NCBI RefSeq assembly: GCF_002210165.1
Contig: NZ_AQQP01000005.1
Coordinates: forward strand, 186,001 to 250,000
Origin: Phaeobacter sp. 22II1-1F12B
GTDB taxonomy: Bacteria; Pseudomonadota; Alphaproteobacteria; Rhodobacterales; Rhodobacteraceae
Reading direction: 5' to 3'
Length of the DNA stretch: 64,000 bases
Each line of letters starts with the position of its first letter. Position 1 is the first letter of the stretch. Shown here one piece after another: positions 8,365 to 17,069 of the stretch. Below the pieces are notes generated by a model that had not been told where the DNA came from, did not search any database, and saw only the letters and a list, made by a program, of their open reading frames with translations. A program made the translations under genes and the position numbers.

Positions 8365-10389
8365 ATGACTTTCGACCCCGTCACACTGGAAATTCTAAGC
8401 AACAAGGTCAGCGCGGCCGCCGAAGAGATGAGCTTCACCCTTCAGCGAACAGGTCGAACCCTTTTCGTGAAGGAGACTGCCGACTTCTCTACGGGGATCG
8501 CCGACCTCGACGGAAAGTTCTTTGCCTATCCGCGCCAAATCGGTGTTTCGAACTACATGGGCCTGGACCTGACCCCCGCGATTCGCGCCATTCCGGACCT
8601 TGAACCGGGCGACGTCATCATCGCGAACCACCCCTATATCACCGAAGGTCTGGCCACCCACCTGCCCGACCTTCATATGATCCGCCCCTACTTTCACGAA
8701 GGCAAGATCATCGCATACGGCTGGTGCTTCATCCACTGCTCCGACGTGGGCGGCAAGGTGCCCTCTTCGATCTCCCCTTCCTCGGACACGCTGTTCCAGG
8801 AAGGTCTGCTGATCCCGCCAACCAAGATCGTGAAAGCGGGCAAGCTGAACGAGGAATTCATGTGGGTGTTCAAGACGAACTCCCGTTCCCCGGAAGAAAA
8901 CAGCGGTGATATCAAGGCGATGCTGGCCGCACTGTCGACAGGCGAGGCACGGGTCAACGACCTGATCGCCCAGCACGGCATTGAGGATTTCATGACCGCG
9001 CAGGAAGCGTTGCAGGATTACTCTGCCCGCCGCGCCCGCGACGTGCTGCGCAAGGTGCCGGATGGCAGCTATGAATTCTGGGACTACCTTGACGACGACT
9101 TCAACTCGGCGATACCCGTGCGCATCCGCGTCAAGATGGACGTCAAGGACGGCGAGGTCTTTCTCGACTACGCGGGTACCGATCCGCAGGTGGCTTCAGC
9201 TTACAACGTGCCGACGGGCAACAAAAAGCACCCCTGGCTGACGCTGCGCCTGATCTCCTTCGTACTGACTTACGACAAAACGATACCGATCAACGCTGGT
9301 CTCTATCGCCCGATGCACTCGAAGGCGCCGAAGGGGTCGATCATCAACCCTGAATACCCGGCCGCCGTTGGCGTGCGTCACGCCACCGCGACCCGCGTCA
9401 ACGATGCGCTGAGCGGCGTGCTGACGCTTGCCGCGCCCGAACTGATGAAATCGCCCTCGGGCGGCGTGACCGTGCCGGTCGTGCTGTCCGAACCCGTGGC
9501 CGAAACCGGCGGTCGCAAGACCCTTGTGGTGGAGCCGATGGTCGGCGGCTCTGGTGCGCTGGTGGACATGGACGGCGTTGATGGGCGCGACTCCGGTCTC
9601 GCCAACCTCGCCAACAACCCCGCGGAAAGCGTCGAGGCCTCTTCCTCGATCCGGCTGCTGCACTACGGGCTGCGTCCCGATAGTGGCGGCGCAGGCAAGT
9701 ATCGCGGCGGCTGCGGGCAGGAACTGACCTTCCGCGCGCTTATCGACGACTGCCAGGTTCTGGGCCGTGGGATGGAACGCTTCCGCTTTGCCCCGTGGGG
9801 TGTACAAGGAGGCCGTCCAGGCGAACTTTTCAAGGTCACAGTCACCCGCGCCGACGGGTCGGTCGAACAGATCGGCAAGATCGACGTGCTGGTTCTGAAC
9901 AAAGGTGACGTCGTCACCATGCTCAGCCCCGGTGGCGGCGGCTATGGCGATGCCTTCACCCGCGCCCCCGAAGCGGTCGCGGCAGATGTACAGCGCGGCC
10001 TTGTGTCGGTCGAAGGCGCGAAAAGCGACTACGGCGTGGTGCTGGTCGACGGCAAGGTTGACAGCGACGCGACCGCGAAGCTGCGTGCCAAACCACGCGA
10101 TCCCCTGCCCGATTTCGGTTTCTGCGAGGAACGGCTGATCTGGGACGCGATCTTCCCCGATGCGCTGATGACCCGGTTCAACGCCCTGCTCGCGCAGATG
10201 CCGCAGGCCCGTCGCACCGAAACCCGCCGGCGCATCTTTGACGACGTGACCGGCGGTGTCCCCCGCGCCGGCACCCGCAAGATGTCCGATCAGGTTTCCG
10301 ATACCGACGCGGCCCGCGCCAAGTTCGAGGCCGCCATCGCTGCGCTGACCGAAGAACTGACCCCCGAGCCCAAGGAATCCGCCGCGTGA
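8365..10389 (+). CDS. hyuB: hydantoinase B / oxoprolinase family subunit
   Basis: A 674-residue member of the HyuB/oxoprolinase B family. It has the family opening DPVTLEILSNKVSAAAEEM, the segment TADFSTGIADLDGKFFAYP and a glycine-rich stretch LSPGGGGYGDA late in the protein. With HyuA, such proteins form ATP-dependent hydrolases of cyclic amides (N-methylhydantoin, 5-oxoproline) or the core of acetone-type carboxylases. ATG 8365 is chosen; an upstream in-frame extension into the ATPase gene would have no homology. It is longer than many HyuB proteins because of about 100 C-terminal residues (after about 570) that I do not recognise. The stop overlaps the start area of the next permease, suggesting translational coupling. 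Confidence 0.9.
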   Translation: MTFDPVTLEILSNKVSAAAEEMSFTLQRTGRTLFVKETADFSTGIADLDGKFFAYPRQIGVSNYMGLDLTPAIRAIPDLEPGDVIIANHPYITEGLATHLPDLHMIRPYFHEGKIIAYGWCFIHCSDVGGKVPSSISPSSDTLFQEGLLIPPTKIVKAGKLNEEFMWVFKTNSRSPEENSGDIKAMLAALSTGEARVNDLIAQHGIEDFMTAQEALQDYSARRARDVLRKVPDGSYEFWDYLDDDFNSAIPVRIRVKMDVKDGEVFLDYAGTDPQVASAYNVPTGNKKHPWLTLRLISFVLTYDKTIPINAGLYRPMHSKAPKGSIINPEYPAAVGVRHATATRVNDALSGVLTLAAPELMKSPSGGVTVPVVLSEPVAETGGRKTLVVEPMVGGSGALVDMDGVDGRDSGLANLANNPAESVEASSSIRLLHYGLRPDSGGAGKYRGGCGQELTFRALIDDCQVLGRGMERFRFAPWGVQGGRPGELFKVTVTRADGSVEQIGKIDVLVLNKGDVVTMLSPGGGGYGDAFTRAPEAVAADVQRGLVSVEGAKSDYGVVLVDGKVDSDATAKLRAKPRDPLPDFGFCEERLIWDAIFPDALMTRFNALLAQMPQARRTETRRRIFDDVTGGVPRAGTRKMSDQVSDTDAARAKFEAAIAALTEELTPEPKESAA

Positions 10390-10391
10390 CC

Positions 10392-11267
10392 ATGGCCGAC
10401 AAGATAACCCTTTCCCCTGCTGCCACAGCCTCGCGCCGTCGAAAGACCACGCATGGGTTGCTGGGCACTCTGCCCGCAGTCTTCTTTCTGGTCGTGTTCT
10501 TCGTGTTGCCGCTGATCGACAACACGTTCAACAGCCTTGAGACGCGCGCCGAGGATGGCGGGGCAATCGACAATTACATGCGGCTGTTCACCGACAGCTA
10601 CTACCTCGAAGTGATCCTGAGGACACTCTGGGTCAGCTTCTTGTCGACAGTGCTCTGCATCGTAATCGGCTACCCGGTGGCCTATTACATGGTCCGCCAT
10701 GTAAAAGGCAGCGGCGCACTGTTGATCTTCCTGCTGGTGGCCCCCCTGATGACCTCGATCATCATGCGGACCTACGGCTGGCAAATTCTTCTGGCGCGCA
10801 ACGGGCCGCTAAGTGACTGGCTGATGGCCCTCGGTCTGATCGACCGGCCGCTTGGCCTGCTGCGCAGCCCCGTCTCGGTCTACTTTGGCCTCGTACACAT
10901 TCTTGCGCCTTACATGGTGATCTCGATCGCCTCGGTGCTGCAAACCGTGGACCGCCGCCTGGAAGAAGCCTCTCTCGTCATGGGGGCCAGCCGGTTCGAG
11001 ACGTTCCGCCGGATCACCCTGCCGCTGTCGACCAGCGGAATTGTGACCGGGTCGATCATCGTCTTCATGCTCTGCAATGGGAGCTTCCTGACGATGCTTT
11101 TGCTCGGAAACGGGTCGGTCGTGACCCTGCCGCTGTTGATTTACCAGCAGTTCGTTCTGGTTAACGACACGGGCTTTGCAGCCGCGATGGGCAACGTACT
11201 GCTGCTGCTCGCGCTCATCTGCCTCTACCTGCAACTGCGCATCGTGCGCGGAAAAGGAGCCGCCTGA
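10392..11267 (+). CDS. ABC transporter permease, PotB type
   Basis: A membrane protein of about 291 residues with six predicted hydrophobic segments. It begins with a basic tail and a strong helix at about 25-45. The EAA-like cytoplasmic loop of binding-protein-dependent permeases is visible as EEASLVMGASRFETFRRITLPL. It is the first of two permeases of the polyamine-type importer. The in-frame GTG at 10386 would overlap the hyuB stop; ATG 10392 is taken here, and either is possible. It ends with a one-base overlap (TGATG) with the second permease. Confidence 0.9.
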   Translation: MADKITLSPAATASRRRKTTHGLLGTLPAVFFLVVFFVLPLIDNTFNSLETRAEDGGAIDNYMRLFTDSYYLEVILRTLWVSFLSTVLCIVIGYPVAYYMVRHVKGSGALLIFLLVAPLMTSIIMRTYGWQILLARNGPLSDWLMALGLIDRPLGLLRSPVSVYFGLVHILAPYMVISIASVLQTVDRRLEEASLVMGASRFETFRRITLPLSTSGIVTGSIIVFMLCNGSFLTMLLLGNGSVVTLPLLIYQQFVLVNDTGFAAAMGNVLLLLALICLYLQLRIVRGKGAA

Positions 11268-12091
11268 TGCCTGCCATCCTGTCCAACCGCAAGCGCCCGG
11301 ACACCGGCCTGATGGTCCTGAGGATCTTCGTCGCGGCCTTCTTCATCTTCCTGTTGGCGCCGATCCTGATCGTTGTGCTCTACAGCGTCTCCGACGCGGC
11401 CTACACGGTCTGGCCGATCCAAGACCTGTCGCTGCGCTGGTATGAGCGAATGATCGAATATCGGCCTTTCCTGACCTCGCTCGGGTTTTCGTTCAAGGTG
11501 GCGATCTGGGCGGCTGCCCTGTCGATCCTGATCGGGGTACCTGCGGCACTGGCACTGGCCCGCTCCCGCTCTCCGCTGGCCGAGGCGGTGACAACCTTCC
11601 TGCTCGCGCCCCTGTCGATGCCGATGATCCTTCTTGGCGTTGCGCTGCTATACTACTTTTCGTGGATGGGCCTTGGCGTGTCCCAGACCGGTGTCATCCT
11701 GTCGCACACGGTCGTGTCGCTGCCCTACATCGTCCGGACCGTCGCTGCCGTCTACATGAACGCCGGTAAGGGCCAGGAAGAAAGCGCCGCCATCCTCGGG
11801 GCAAACCGCGTACAGGTATTTGTCCGCGTGACGCTGCCGATGATCCGCGCCGGTATCCTCGCAGGTGGTATCTTTGCGATGCTCATCTCGCTCGACAACC
11901 TGCCGATCTCGTTCTTCTTCGCAGGGCCGGACACCAACACACTTCCGGTCGTGATGCTTGCCTACCAGCAGAACCAATTCGACCCCGCCATCGCCGCGAT
12001 CTCTACCACCCAGATGGTGATCGCCATCGCCATGCTTCTGGTCGTCCAGCGACTGACCGGTCTGCATCACATCATCGGGCAACAACGATGA
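11267..12091 (+). CDS. ABC transporter permease, PotC type
   Basis: A 274-residue permease with six hydrophobic segments. Its EAA loop reads QEESAAILGANRVQVFVRVTLP. It pairs with the preceding permease to form the membrane pore of a polyamine-type importer. The start codon overlaps the stop of the previous gene by one base, so the two are probably translated together in equal amounts. Nothing in the sequence shows the substrate. Confidence 0.92.
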   Translation: MPAILSNRKRPDTGLMVLRIFVAAFFIFLLAPILIVVLYSVSDAAYTVWPIQDLSLRWYERMIEYRPFLTSLGFSFKVAIWAAALSILIGVPAALALARSRSPLAEAVTTFLLAPLSMPMILLGVALLYYFSWMGLGVSQTGVILSHTVVSLPYIVRTVAAVYMNAGKGQEESAAILGANRVQVFVRVTLPMIRAGILAGGIFAMLISLDNLPISFFFAGPDTNTLPVVMLAYQQNQFDPAIAAISTTQMVIAIAMLLVVQRLTGLHHIIGQQR

Positions 12092-12123
12092 TTAATTCCA
12101 ACTTCAACAACAGGAAGACCAAC

Positions 12124-13149
12124 ATGACCATCAAGACCCGCCTTCTTGCGTCAACGCTGCTGATCGCGGCCGGGACCACCGCGCAGGCCGAAAACCTCTC
12201 TGTCACCGCGTTCGGTGGTTCCTGGGAACAGGCGTTCCGCACCTGCTATGTCGAACCCTACGTGGCAGCCAGCGGTAACACCGTGGACGTGAACATCGGC
12301 TCCCCGACCCAGTGGGTGAACCAGATCGCCGCGAACGCCGATAACCCGCCGATCGACGTGCTGGTCAACCTGATGGACACCGCCGCCATCGCGATCAACG
12401 ACGAACTGGTCGAACCCTTCGACGCCACTAAGATCCCGAACCTCGCCAAGGTTCCCGAGGCATTCCAGACCCCGCTGCAGGGCTATGGTACCGTCATCAA
12501 CTTCGGCGCTGCCGGTCTTGGCTACATGGAAAGCCGCGTATCGAACCCGCCTCAAGACTGGACGGCCTTCTTCGACGGCATCATTGCCGGTGACTACGTG
12601 GCCTCCCTGCCCGGCATCAACGTCGGTTCGACGACGCCGACCGCCCTGCTGTGGAACCTGTTCGACATCATGGAAATCCCGCTGGATCAGCCCGAAGAGG
12701 TGATGGCCAAGCTGAGCGAAGCCGTCGAGAGCGGCAACGTGATCTTCTTCAACGACATGAACCAGTACCTGACGCAGCTGCAGTCCGGCGAAGCCGATAT
12801 CGGCATCTACTGGGACGGTCGCGCCTGGACCGCGAAAGACGGCGGCATCGACGACCTGAACTTCTACTACCCGCAGCCGGGCGGCATCATCAGCCCCTCT
12901 GTCGTGCAGAAGGTCGCGAATGGCTCTGACGCGGGCTGGGATTTCATCAACACAATGCTGGACGCCGAAAATCAGGGCTGCTTCGCGAATGCCGTCGGAT
13001 ATGCGGTCGTGAACTCGGAAGTGGAATACGCAGAACCGCTCGCCTCGCGCGCGCCCAGCTACCAGGACGTCCGCTGGCCCGACTTTGCCGGCATCTCCGA
13101 GCAGATGCCGACCTGGGTCGACCAGTGGAACCGCACCGTCGGCCGGTAA
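12124..13149 (+). CDS. ABC transporter substrate-binding protein, PotD type
   Basis: A 341-residue periplasmic binding protein. Residues 1-22 form a Sec signal peptide with a TTAQA-E cleavage site, and the mature part starts ENLSVTAFGGSWEQAF, typical of the spermidine/putrescine and opine binding family. An in-frame ATG at 12088 would add 12 residues, but AGGAAG at 12112-12117 and the signal peptide both favour ATG 12124. It would deliver the substrate to the two permeases upstream. Such proteins also bind compounds other than polyamines, so the clustered hydantoinase and lyase are better guides to the ligand than the family name. Confidence 0.9.
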   Translation: MTIKTRLLASTLLIAAGTTAQAENLSVTAFGGSWEQAFRTCYVEPYVAASGNTVDVNIGSPTQWVNQIAANADNPPIDVLVNLMDTAAIAINDELVEPFDATKIPNLAKVPEAFQTPLQGYGTVINFGAAGLGYMESRVSNPPQDWTAFFDGIIAGDYVASLPGINVGSTTPTALLWNLFDIMEIPLDQPEEVMAKLSEAVESGNVIFFNDMNQYLTQLQSGEADIGIYWDGRAWTAKDGGIDDLNFYYPQPGGIISPSVVQKVANGSDAGWDFINTMLDAENQGCFANAVGYAVVNSEVEYAEPLASRAPSYQDVRWPDFAGISEQMPTWVDQWNRTVGR

Positions 13150-13180
13150 TACCGGCCCAACACCAAGCAAAGAGATGACC

Positions 13181-15232
13181 ATGACCAAAGCCGCATGTCG
13201 CGTCGGAATCGATGTCGGGGGTACTTTCACCGACTTCGTTCTCGTCAACACCGAAACGGGGAACCTTACCTTCTACAAGGAGCCAAGCGTTCCCTCCGAC
13301 CCCTCGGCCTCGGTCGAGCGGGGCATCCCGAAGCTGGTTGAGAAAGCCGGCGTCAAACCTTCGGATGTCGAATACATCATCCACGGCACGACGCTTGGCC
13401 TGAACGCGATCATCCAGCGTCGGGGCGCGCAGGTGGCGATGGTTGTCTCAAAGGGCTTCAAGGACCTGCTGGAAATCGGCCGGTCCCGGATGTCCAATTC
13501 CTACGACCTGCGGGCCACCAAGGAAGAAAGCCTTGTGCCCCGGAACATGGTCCTCGAGCTTGATGCACGGGTGGGCGCGGACGGGGAAATCCTGTCCCGC
13601 CCCTCCGAGGCCGATCTCGACGCGCTTGCGGACGAGCTCAAGGCCACCGGCGCAGCGGCTGTCGCCGTCGTGCTGTTGAATTCTTACCTGCACCCGGACA
13701 TGGAACGCGAGGTCACCGACGGCCTGCGCAAACGCCTGCCGGGCATCATCCTGACCGACAGCGCCGGCATCTGGCCCGAGATCCGCGAATACGAACGTTC
13801 ACTGATCGCCGTGCTGAACGCCTATGTGAACCCGTTGATGGACAGCTACTTCAGCCGTCTTAAGACGCGCCTCAAGGACGTGGGCATCGCCGGTCAGATT
13901 TACATCACCGCGTCGAACGGCGGCACCCTTTCGCTGGTCACCGCGAACGAACGACCGATTGAGACGCTGCTCTCAGGTCCCGCCTCGGGCGTGACGGCGG
14001 CACAGTTCGTGGCCTCGCGCTGCGGCCATGACCGGATCATCACCTTCGACATGGGCGGTACGTCTTCGGACATGGCGGTCTGCAAGGGCGTCGACCCCGA
14101 AAGCACCACCCGCACCCATATTGCTGACTTCCCGTTGGTGATGCCGGTGGTCAACGTCTCTGCCATTGGTGCCGGCGGCGGATCAATTGTCTGGGTCGAC
14201 GACTACGGTGTGCTCAAGGTCGGCCCTGATAGCGCCGGTGCCGATCCGGGACCGGTCTGCTATGGCCGCGGCGGCACCCAGCCCACGGTGACCGACTGCT
14301 ACCTCGCCATCGGCCTGATCGATCCCGACCGCTTCCTCGGCGGGCGGATGCGCCTGGACCGCGAGGCATCCATCGCCGCGCTGGCCGAGCTGGCGCCGCG
14401 CCTCGGTCTCGATGACGGCGTGTCCGTTGCCGAAGCCGCCCTGCGTGTCGCCACTGCCCTGATGACGACCGAACTGCGCAAATCCATGGCGCAGCGGGGT
14501 GAAGACCCGCGTGACTATGCTGTCATGCCCTTCGGTGGTGCAGGTCCGACCCATGCGAACATGCTTGCCGAAGAGGCCGGTATTTCCCGCATGGTCATCC
14601 CGTCGATCCCCGGCACCTTTTGTGCGATGGGTGCGACCCGCGCCAACGTAAAGCGTGACTATGTGCGGTCGCTGCGTCACGAGGTCCATGATCTTGGCGC
14701 AGCAGATATGCTGGTCAACGCCGCCTATCACGAACTGCGCGACCGAGGCCTGGAATGGGTCGCAGGCGAAGGCGCGGCCCTCGGCACGCCAATTGTCTCG
14801 GCCTCGGCCGACATGCGCTACGCGGGCCAAGCCTTTGACCTGCCGGTGCCGCTGGACACCAGCGCCGTGCTCAAGGCCTCCGATCTCTGCGAAGGTTTCC
14901 ATCGCGCGCATGAAGCACTCTATGGCTTCCGCGACGAAGACAGCCCGATCGAAATCGTGACCATCCGCGCCCGGATCGAAGCGCGCCTGCCCGAATGGGA
15001 CATCGCCAACCTGCCTTTTGGGCCCGATGCAACCGCCGGTGCCAGGCGGACGGTGCGCCATGGCGGCATGGATCATGAGGTGCCGGTCTATGACCGGCCG
15101 TCCCTCGCCCCCGGTCAGAAACTGGCTGGTCCAGCCGTACTCGAGCAGGAAGACACCACGATCTGGATCCTCCCCGGCTGGAGCGCCGAGACCCACGAAA
15201 CTGGCACTCTGATCCTGCAAAAAGACAGCTGA
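13181..15232 (+). CDS. hyuA: hydantoinase A / oxoprolinase family ATPase subunit
   Basis: A 683-residue HyuA-type subunit. It has the ASKHA-like nucleotide motif GIDVGGTFTDF near the N-terminus (about 8-18), a second phosphate motif ITFDMGGTSSDMAV (about 288-301) and GGAGPTHA (about 455-462). With HyuB it would form an ATP-dependent cyclic-amide hydrolase or a carboxylase-like enzyme. ATG 13175 is equally in frame and adds two residues. It is the last gene of the operon, about 2.8 kb away from hyuB; in many genomes hyuA and hyuB are adjacent. A terminator follows at 15282. Confidence 0.9.
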   Translation: MTKAACRVGIDVGGTFTDFVLVNTETGNLTFYKEPSVPSDPSASVERGIPKLVEKAGVKPSDVEYIIHGTTLGLNAIIQRRGAQVAMVVSKGFKDLLEIGRSRMSNSYDLRATKEESLVPRNMVLELDARVGADGEILSRPSEADLDALADELKATGAAAVAVVLLNSYLHPDMEREVTDGLRKRLPGIILTDSAGIWPEIREYERSLIAVLNAYVNPLMDSYFSRLKTRLKDVGIAGQIYITASNGGTLSLVTANERPIETLLSGPASGVTAAQFVASRCGHDRIITFDMGGTSSDMAVCKGVDPESTTRTHIADFPLVMPVVNVSAIGAGGGSIVWVDDYGVLKVGPDSAGADPGPVCYGRGGTQPTVTDCYLAIGLIDPDRFLGGRMRLDREASIAALAELAPRLGLDDGVSVAEAALRVATALMTTELRKSMAQRGEDPRDYAVMPFGGAGPTHANMLAEEAGISRMVIPSIPGTFCAMGATRANVKRDYVRSLRHEVHDLGAADMLVNAAYHELRDRGLEWVAGEGAALGTPIVSASADMRYAGQAFDLPVPLDTSAVLKASDLCEGFHRAHEALYGFRDEDSPIEIVTIRARIEARLPEWDIANLPFGPDATAGARRTVRHGGMDHEVPVYDRPSLAPGQKLAGPAVLEQEDTTIWILPGWSAETHETGTLILQKDS

Positions 15233-15281
15233 GCCCGGCCCGGACTGGATCGAGCCTCCCATCGTCAGTTCGGCCGCATAT

Positions 15282-15315
15282 GGGTCCGCCATGCTCCCTT
15301 GGCGGGCCCTTTTTC
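15282..15315 (+). terminator. rho-independent terminator of the hyuA operon
   Basis: A 9-bp stem (15282-15290 with 15301-15309, one G-T pair) with a 10-base loop is followed directly by five T bases at 15310-15314. It lies 50 bases after the hyuA stop, in the correct orientation to end the operon. Confidence 0.75.
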
Positions 15316-15349
15316 TTGTGCCGATGCCATACCGGCTTTGCCCACAGGC

Positions 15350-15380
15350 AAAAAGAAAGCGCCCGGCCATATGGCCGGGC
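15350..15380 (-). terminator. rho-independent terminator of the FAD dehydrogenase gene
   Basis: A perfect 20-base palindrome, GCCCGGCCATATGGCCGGGC, at 15361-15380 forms an 8-bp stem with an ATAT loop. On the minus strand it is followed by a T-rich run (15350-15360). It sits 28 bases beyond the minus-strand stop at 15408. The two operons therefore converge on back-to-back terminators. Confidence 0.75.
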
Positions 15381-15407
15381 GTCAGCATATTGGGGATGTC
15401 GATGCGT

Positions 15408-16838
15408 TCAGACGGATTCTTCGGGAAACAGGACGCCAGGGTTCATCATATTGGCCGGATCAAAAGCCCGCTTGATCGCCAGCAGTGCGGCATACCGCAC
15501 CGGATCGGACAGGCGTGCCAATTCGCCAGTCAGCTTGCGTCCGATCCCATGCTCCGCGCTGAACGATCCGCCGTGTTTCACGACGATTTCGTTCATCACC
15601 GACTGCACGGATGCAGCAGTCTTTTTGGTGTCAAAACCTTCTGGCATCCGGTCTGTCCGGAACTGCGCGATGAAATGCACGTTGCCATCGCCCAGATGTG
15701 CGACCACCATCGGCATCGCCTCGGGAAACTTTTCGGTCAGAACGGCCGAAGCCTCTTCGATATAACCCGGCACTGCGCGGATGCGGACCGAGGCGTCGGT
15801 CGTCGTGGAGTATCCCGCACGCACGTTGGCCTCGGTCACAGCATGGCGCAGGTGCCAGAATTTCTCGGACTGCGCCATGTTCTGCGCAACAAGCGCATCG
15901 ACAAGAAGCCCGGCCTCAAAGGCCTCGCCGAGCAGCGTCTCGAGCCGATCATAGAGCGGCGCCTCGGGATCCGGATCGGCGACCTCGATCAGCACGGCCC
16001 AGTCTGGCAGCGCCTCGAACGGGCACGGAACATCCGCGAATTCCTCGCAAAGCTCGATCTGATTGCCAGAGAGCAGTTCGAAAGCCTGGACCGAGGTCCC
16101 AAAAGCATCCTGCACCCGCCCCAGCAGTTCAAGCGCAACGGAAGGCGTTTCTACCGCAACCAGCGCCGCCGCCGACACCCGGTTCACCGGGTACAGCTTA
16201 AGCGCCGCAGCCGTTACGATGCCAAGGGTCCCCTCGGCACCAACAAACAGGTGGTTCAGGTCGTACCCTCGATTGTCCTTCCGCAGACCAGCAAGGTCGC
16301 TGACCACGTCGCCGTTCGGCAACACCACTTCGACCCCGAGAACGAGATCGCGCATCACGCCGTAGCGCACGGCACTGGTACCGCCTGCATTGGCCGCGAT
16401 CAGACCACCGATCTGGGCGGATCCTTCGGACCCAAGGCGCAGCGGAAAGCTGCGGTCGACCTCTTCTGCTGCGGCGTGCAGCGAGGCAAGTATGCAACCA
16501 GCTTCGACAATCGCAGTAGACCCTTCGCGGTCCATCTCGCGGAGCGCGTTCATGCGGGAAAGGTTAATCAGGATCCCGTTCTCTGGTGCCATTGGAGTCG
16601 ACCCGAAAGACATCGAGGTATTTCCCCCCTGCGGGATCACCTTCAGCCCCTGCTCCGCTGCCAGTCGCACCACCTGGGAGACCTCGTCGGTGCTGCGTGG
16701 CAGAACAACGACCAGTGCGTTGCCGGTCATCCAATTGCGTGCGTCCACGAAATAGGCCGACCGGTCACCCTCAGAAATGACGCCTGTAGGCCCAACTATC
16801 GTCTGAAGGGAACCGATCAGATCGAAACCCGCTTGCAT
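15408..16838 (-). CDS. FAD-linked D-2-hydroxyacid dehydrogenase (GlcD / D-2-hydroxyglutarate dehydrogenase-like)
   Basis: A 476-residue flavoprotein of the VAO/PCMH family. The FAD-binding domain covers about 40-220 (VIPQGGNTSMSFGS, GSEGSAQIGGLIAANAGGT). The C-terminal oxidase domain carries the metal-type motif HLGDGNVHF (about 394-402) and AEHGIGRKL (about 434-442). Family members oxidise D-2-hydroxyglutarate, D-lactate or glycolate. It lacks the Fe-S and CCG parts of the YdiJ protein encoded at 2335-5229. It converges on the hyuA operon and its promoter contains repeat units like those before the dapA-like gene, so I infer it belongs to the same pathway. A good AGGAATAGG box precedes ATG 16838. 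Confidence 0.87.
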   Translation of the reverse strand: MQAGFDLIGSLQTIVGPTGVISEGDRSAYFVDARNWMTGNALVVVLPRSTDEVSQVVRLAAEQGLKVIPQGGNTSMSFGSTPMAPENGILINLSRMNALREMDREGSTAIVEAGCILASLHAAAEEVDRSFPLRLGSEGSAQIGGLIAANAGGTSAVRYGVMRDLVLGVEVVLPNGDVVSDLAGLRKDNRGYDLNHLFVGAEGTLGIVTAAALKLYPVNRVSAAALVAVETPSVALELLGRVQDAFGTSVQAFELLSGNQIELCEEFADVPCPFEALPDWAVLIEVADPDPEAPLYDRLETLLGEAFEAGLLVDALVAQNMAQSEKFWHLRHAVTEANVRAGYSTTTDASVRIRAVPGYIEEASAVLTEKFPEAMPMVVAHLGDGNVHFIAQFRTDRMPEGFDTKKTAASVQSVMNEIVVKHGGSFSAEHGIGRKLTGELARLSDPVRYAALLAIKRAFDPANMMNPGVLFPEESV

Positions 16839-16889
16839 TACCTATTCCTCTACGCAAGTCGCGGATCGCCGCGACGGTGACTTTCACGC

Positions 16890-16929
16890 ACTATCCGAGA
16901 TTTTTCTACCATACGCAACATTCGTTGCG
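16890..16929. promoter_or_regulatory. repeat units and inverted repeat before the FAD dehydrogenase
   Basis: Two head-to-tail 18-base units lie at 16890-16907 (ACTATCCGAGATTTTTCT) and 16908-16925 (ACCATACGCAACATTCGT). The first matches the unit at 6097-6114 at 15 of 18 positions. A short inverted repeat, CGCAAC-N4-GTTGCG, covers 16914-16929. The start codon of the minus-strand dehydrogenase is at 16838, so these lie about 50-90 bases upstream of it, where an operator is plausible. Confidence 0.45.
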
Positions 16930-17069
16930 CAAAGTACTGCACCCAAGGCGACTAGGGGCACAGCTAATGTGCAGAATGAAATCAACTAAGATGAACAAGC
17001 TCTAAGACATAGGAGACCAGCAAGAAGGTTGCTCAAAAAGAGCCAACTACATCCGGCAAAATGCAGAAG

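Noticed and set aside
14183-15388. 401-codon minus-strand open frame opposite hyuA
   Set aside because: Shadow of hyuA; it also runs through the operon terminator.
15291-16880. 529-codon plus-strand open frame opposite the FAD dehydrogenase
   Set aside because: Antisense to a gene with clear FAD motifs; histidine- and arginine-rich translation typical of a shadow frame.
17025-17060. Hairpin with AAAAA loop downstream of tRNA-Ser as a terminator
   Set aside because: The stem needs a bulge and no T-run follows on the minus strand, so the support is too weak.
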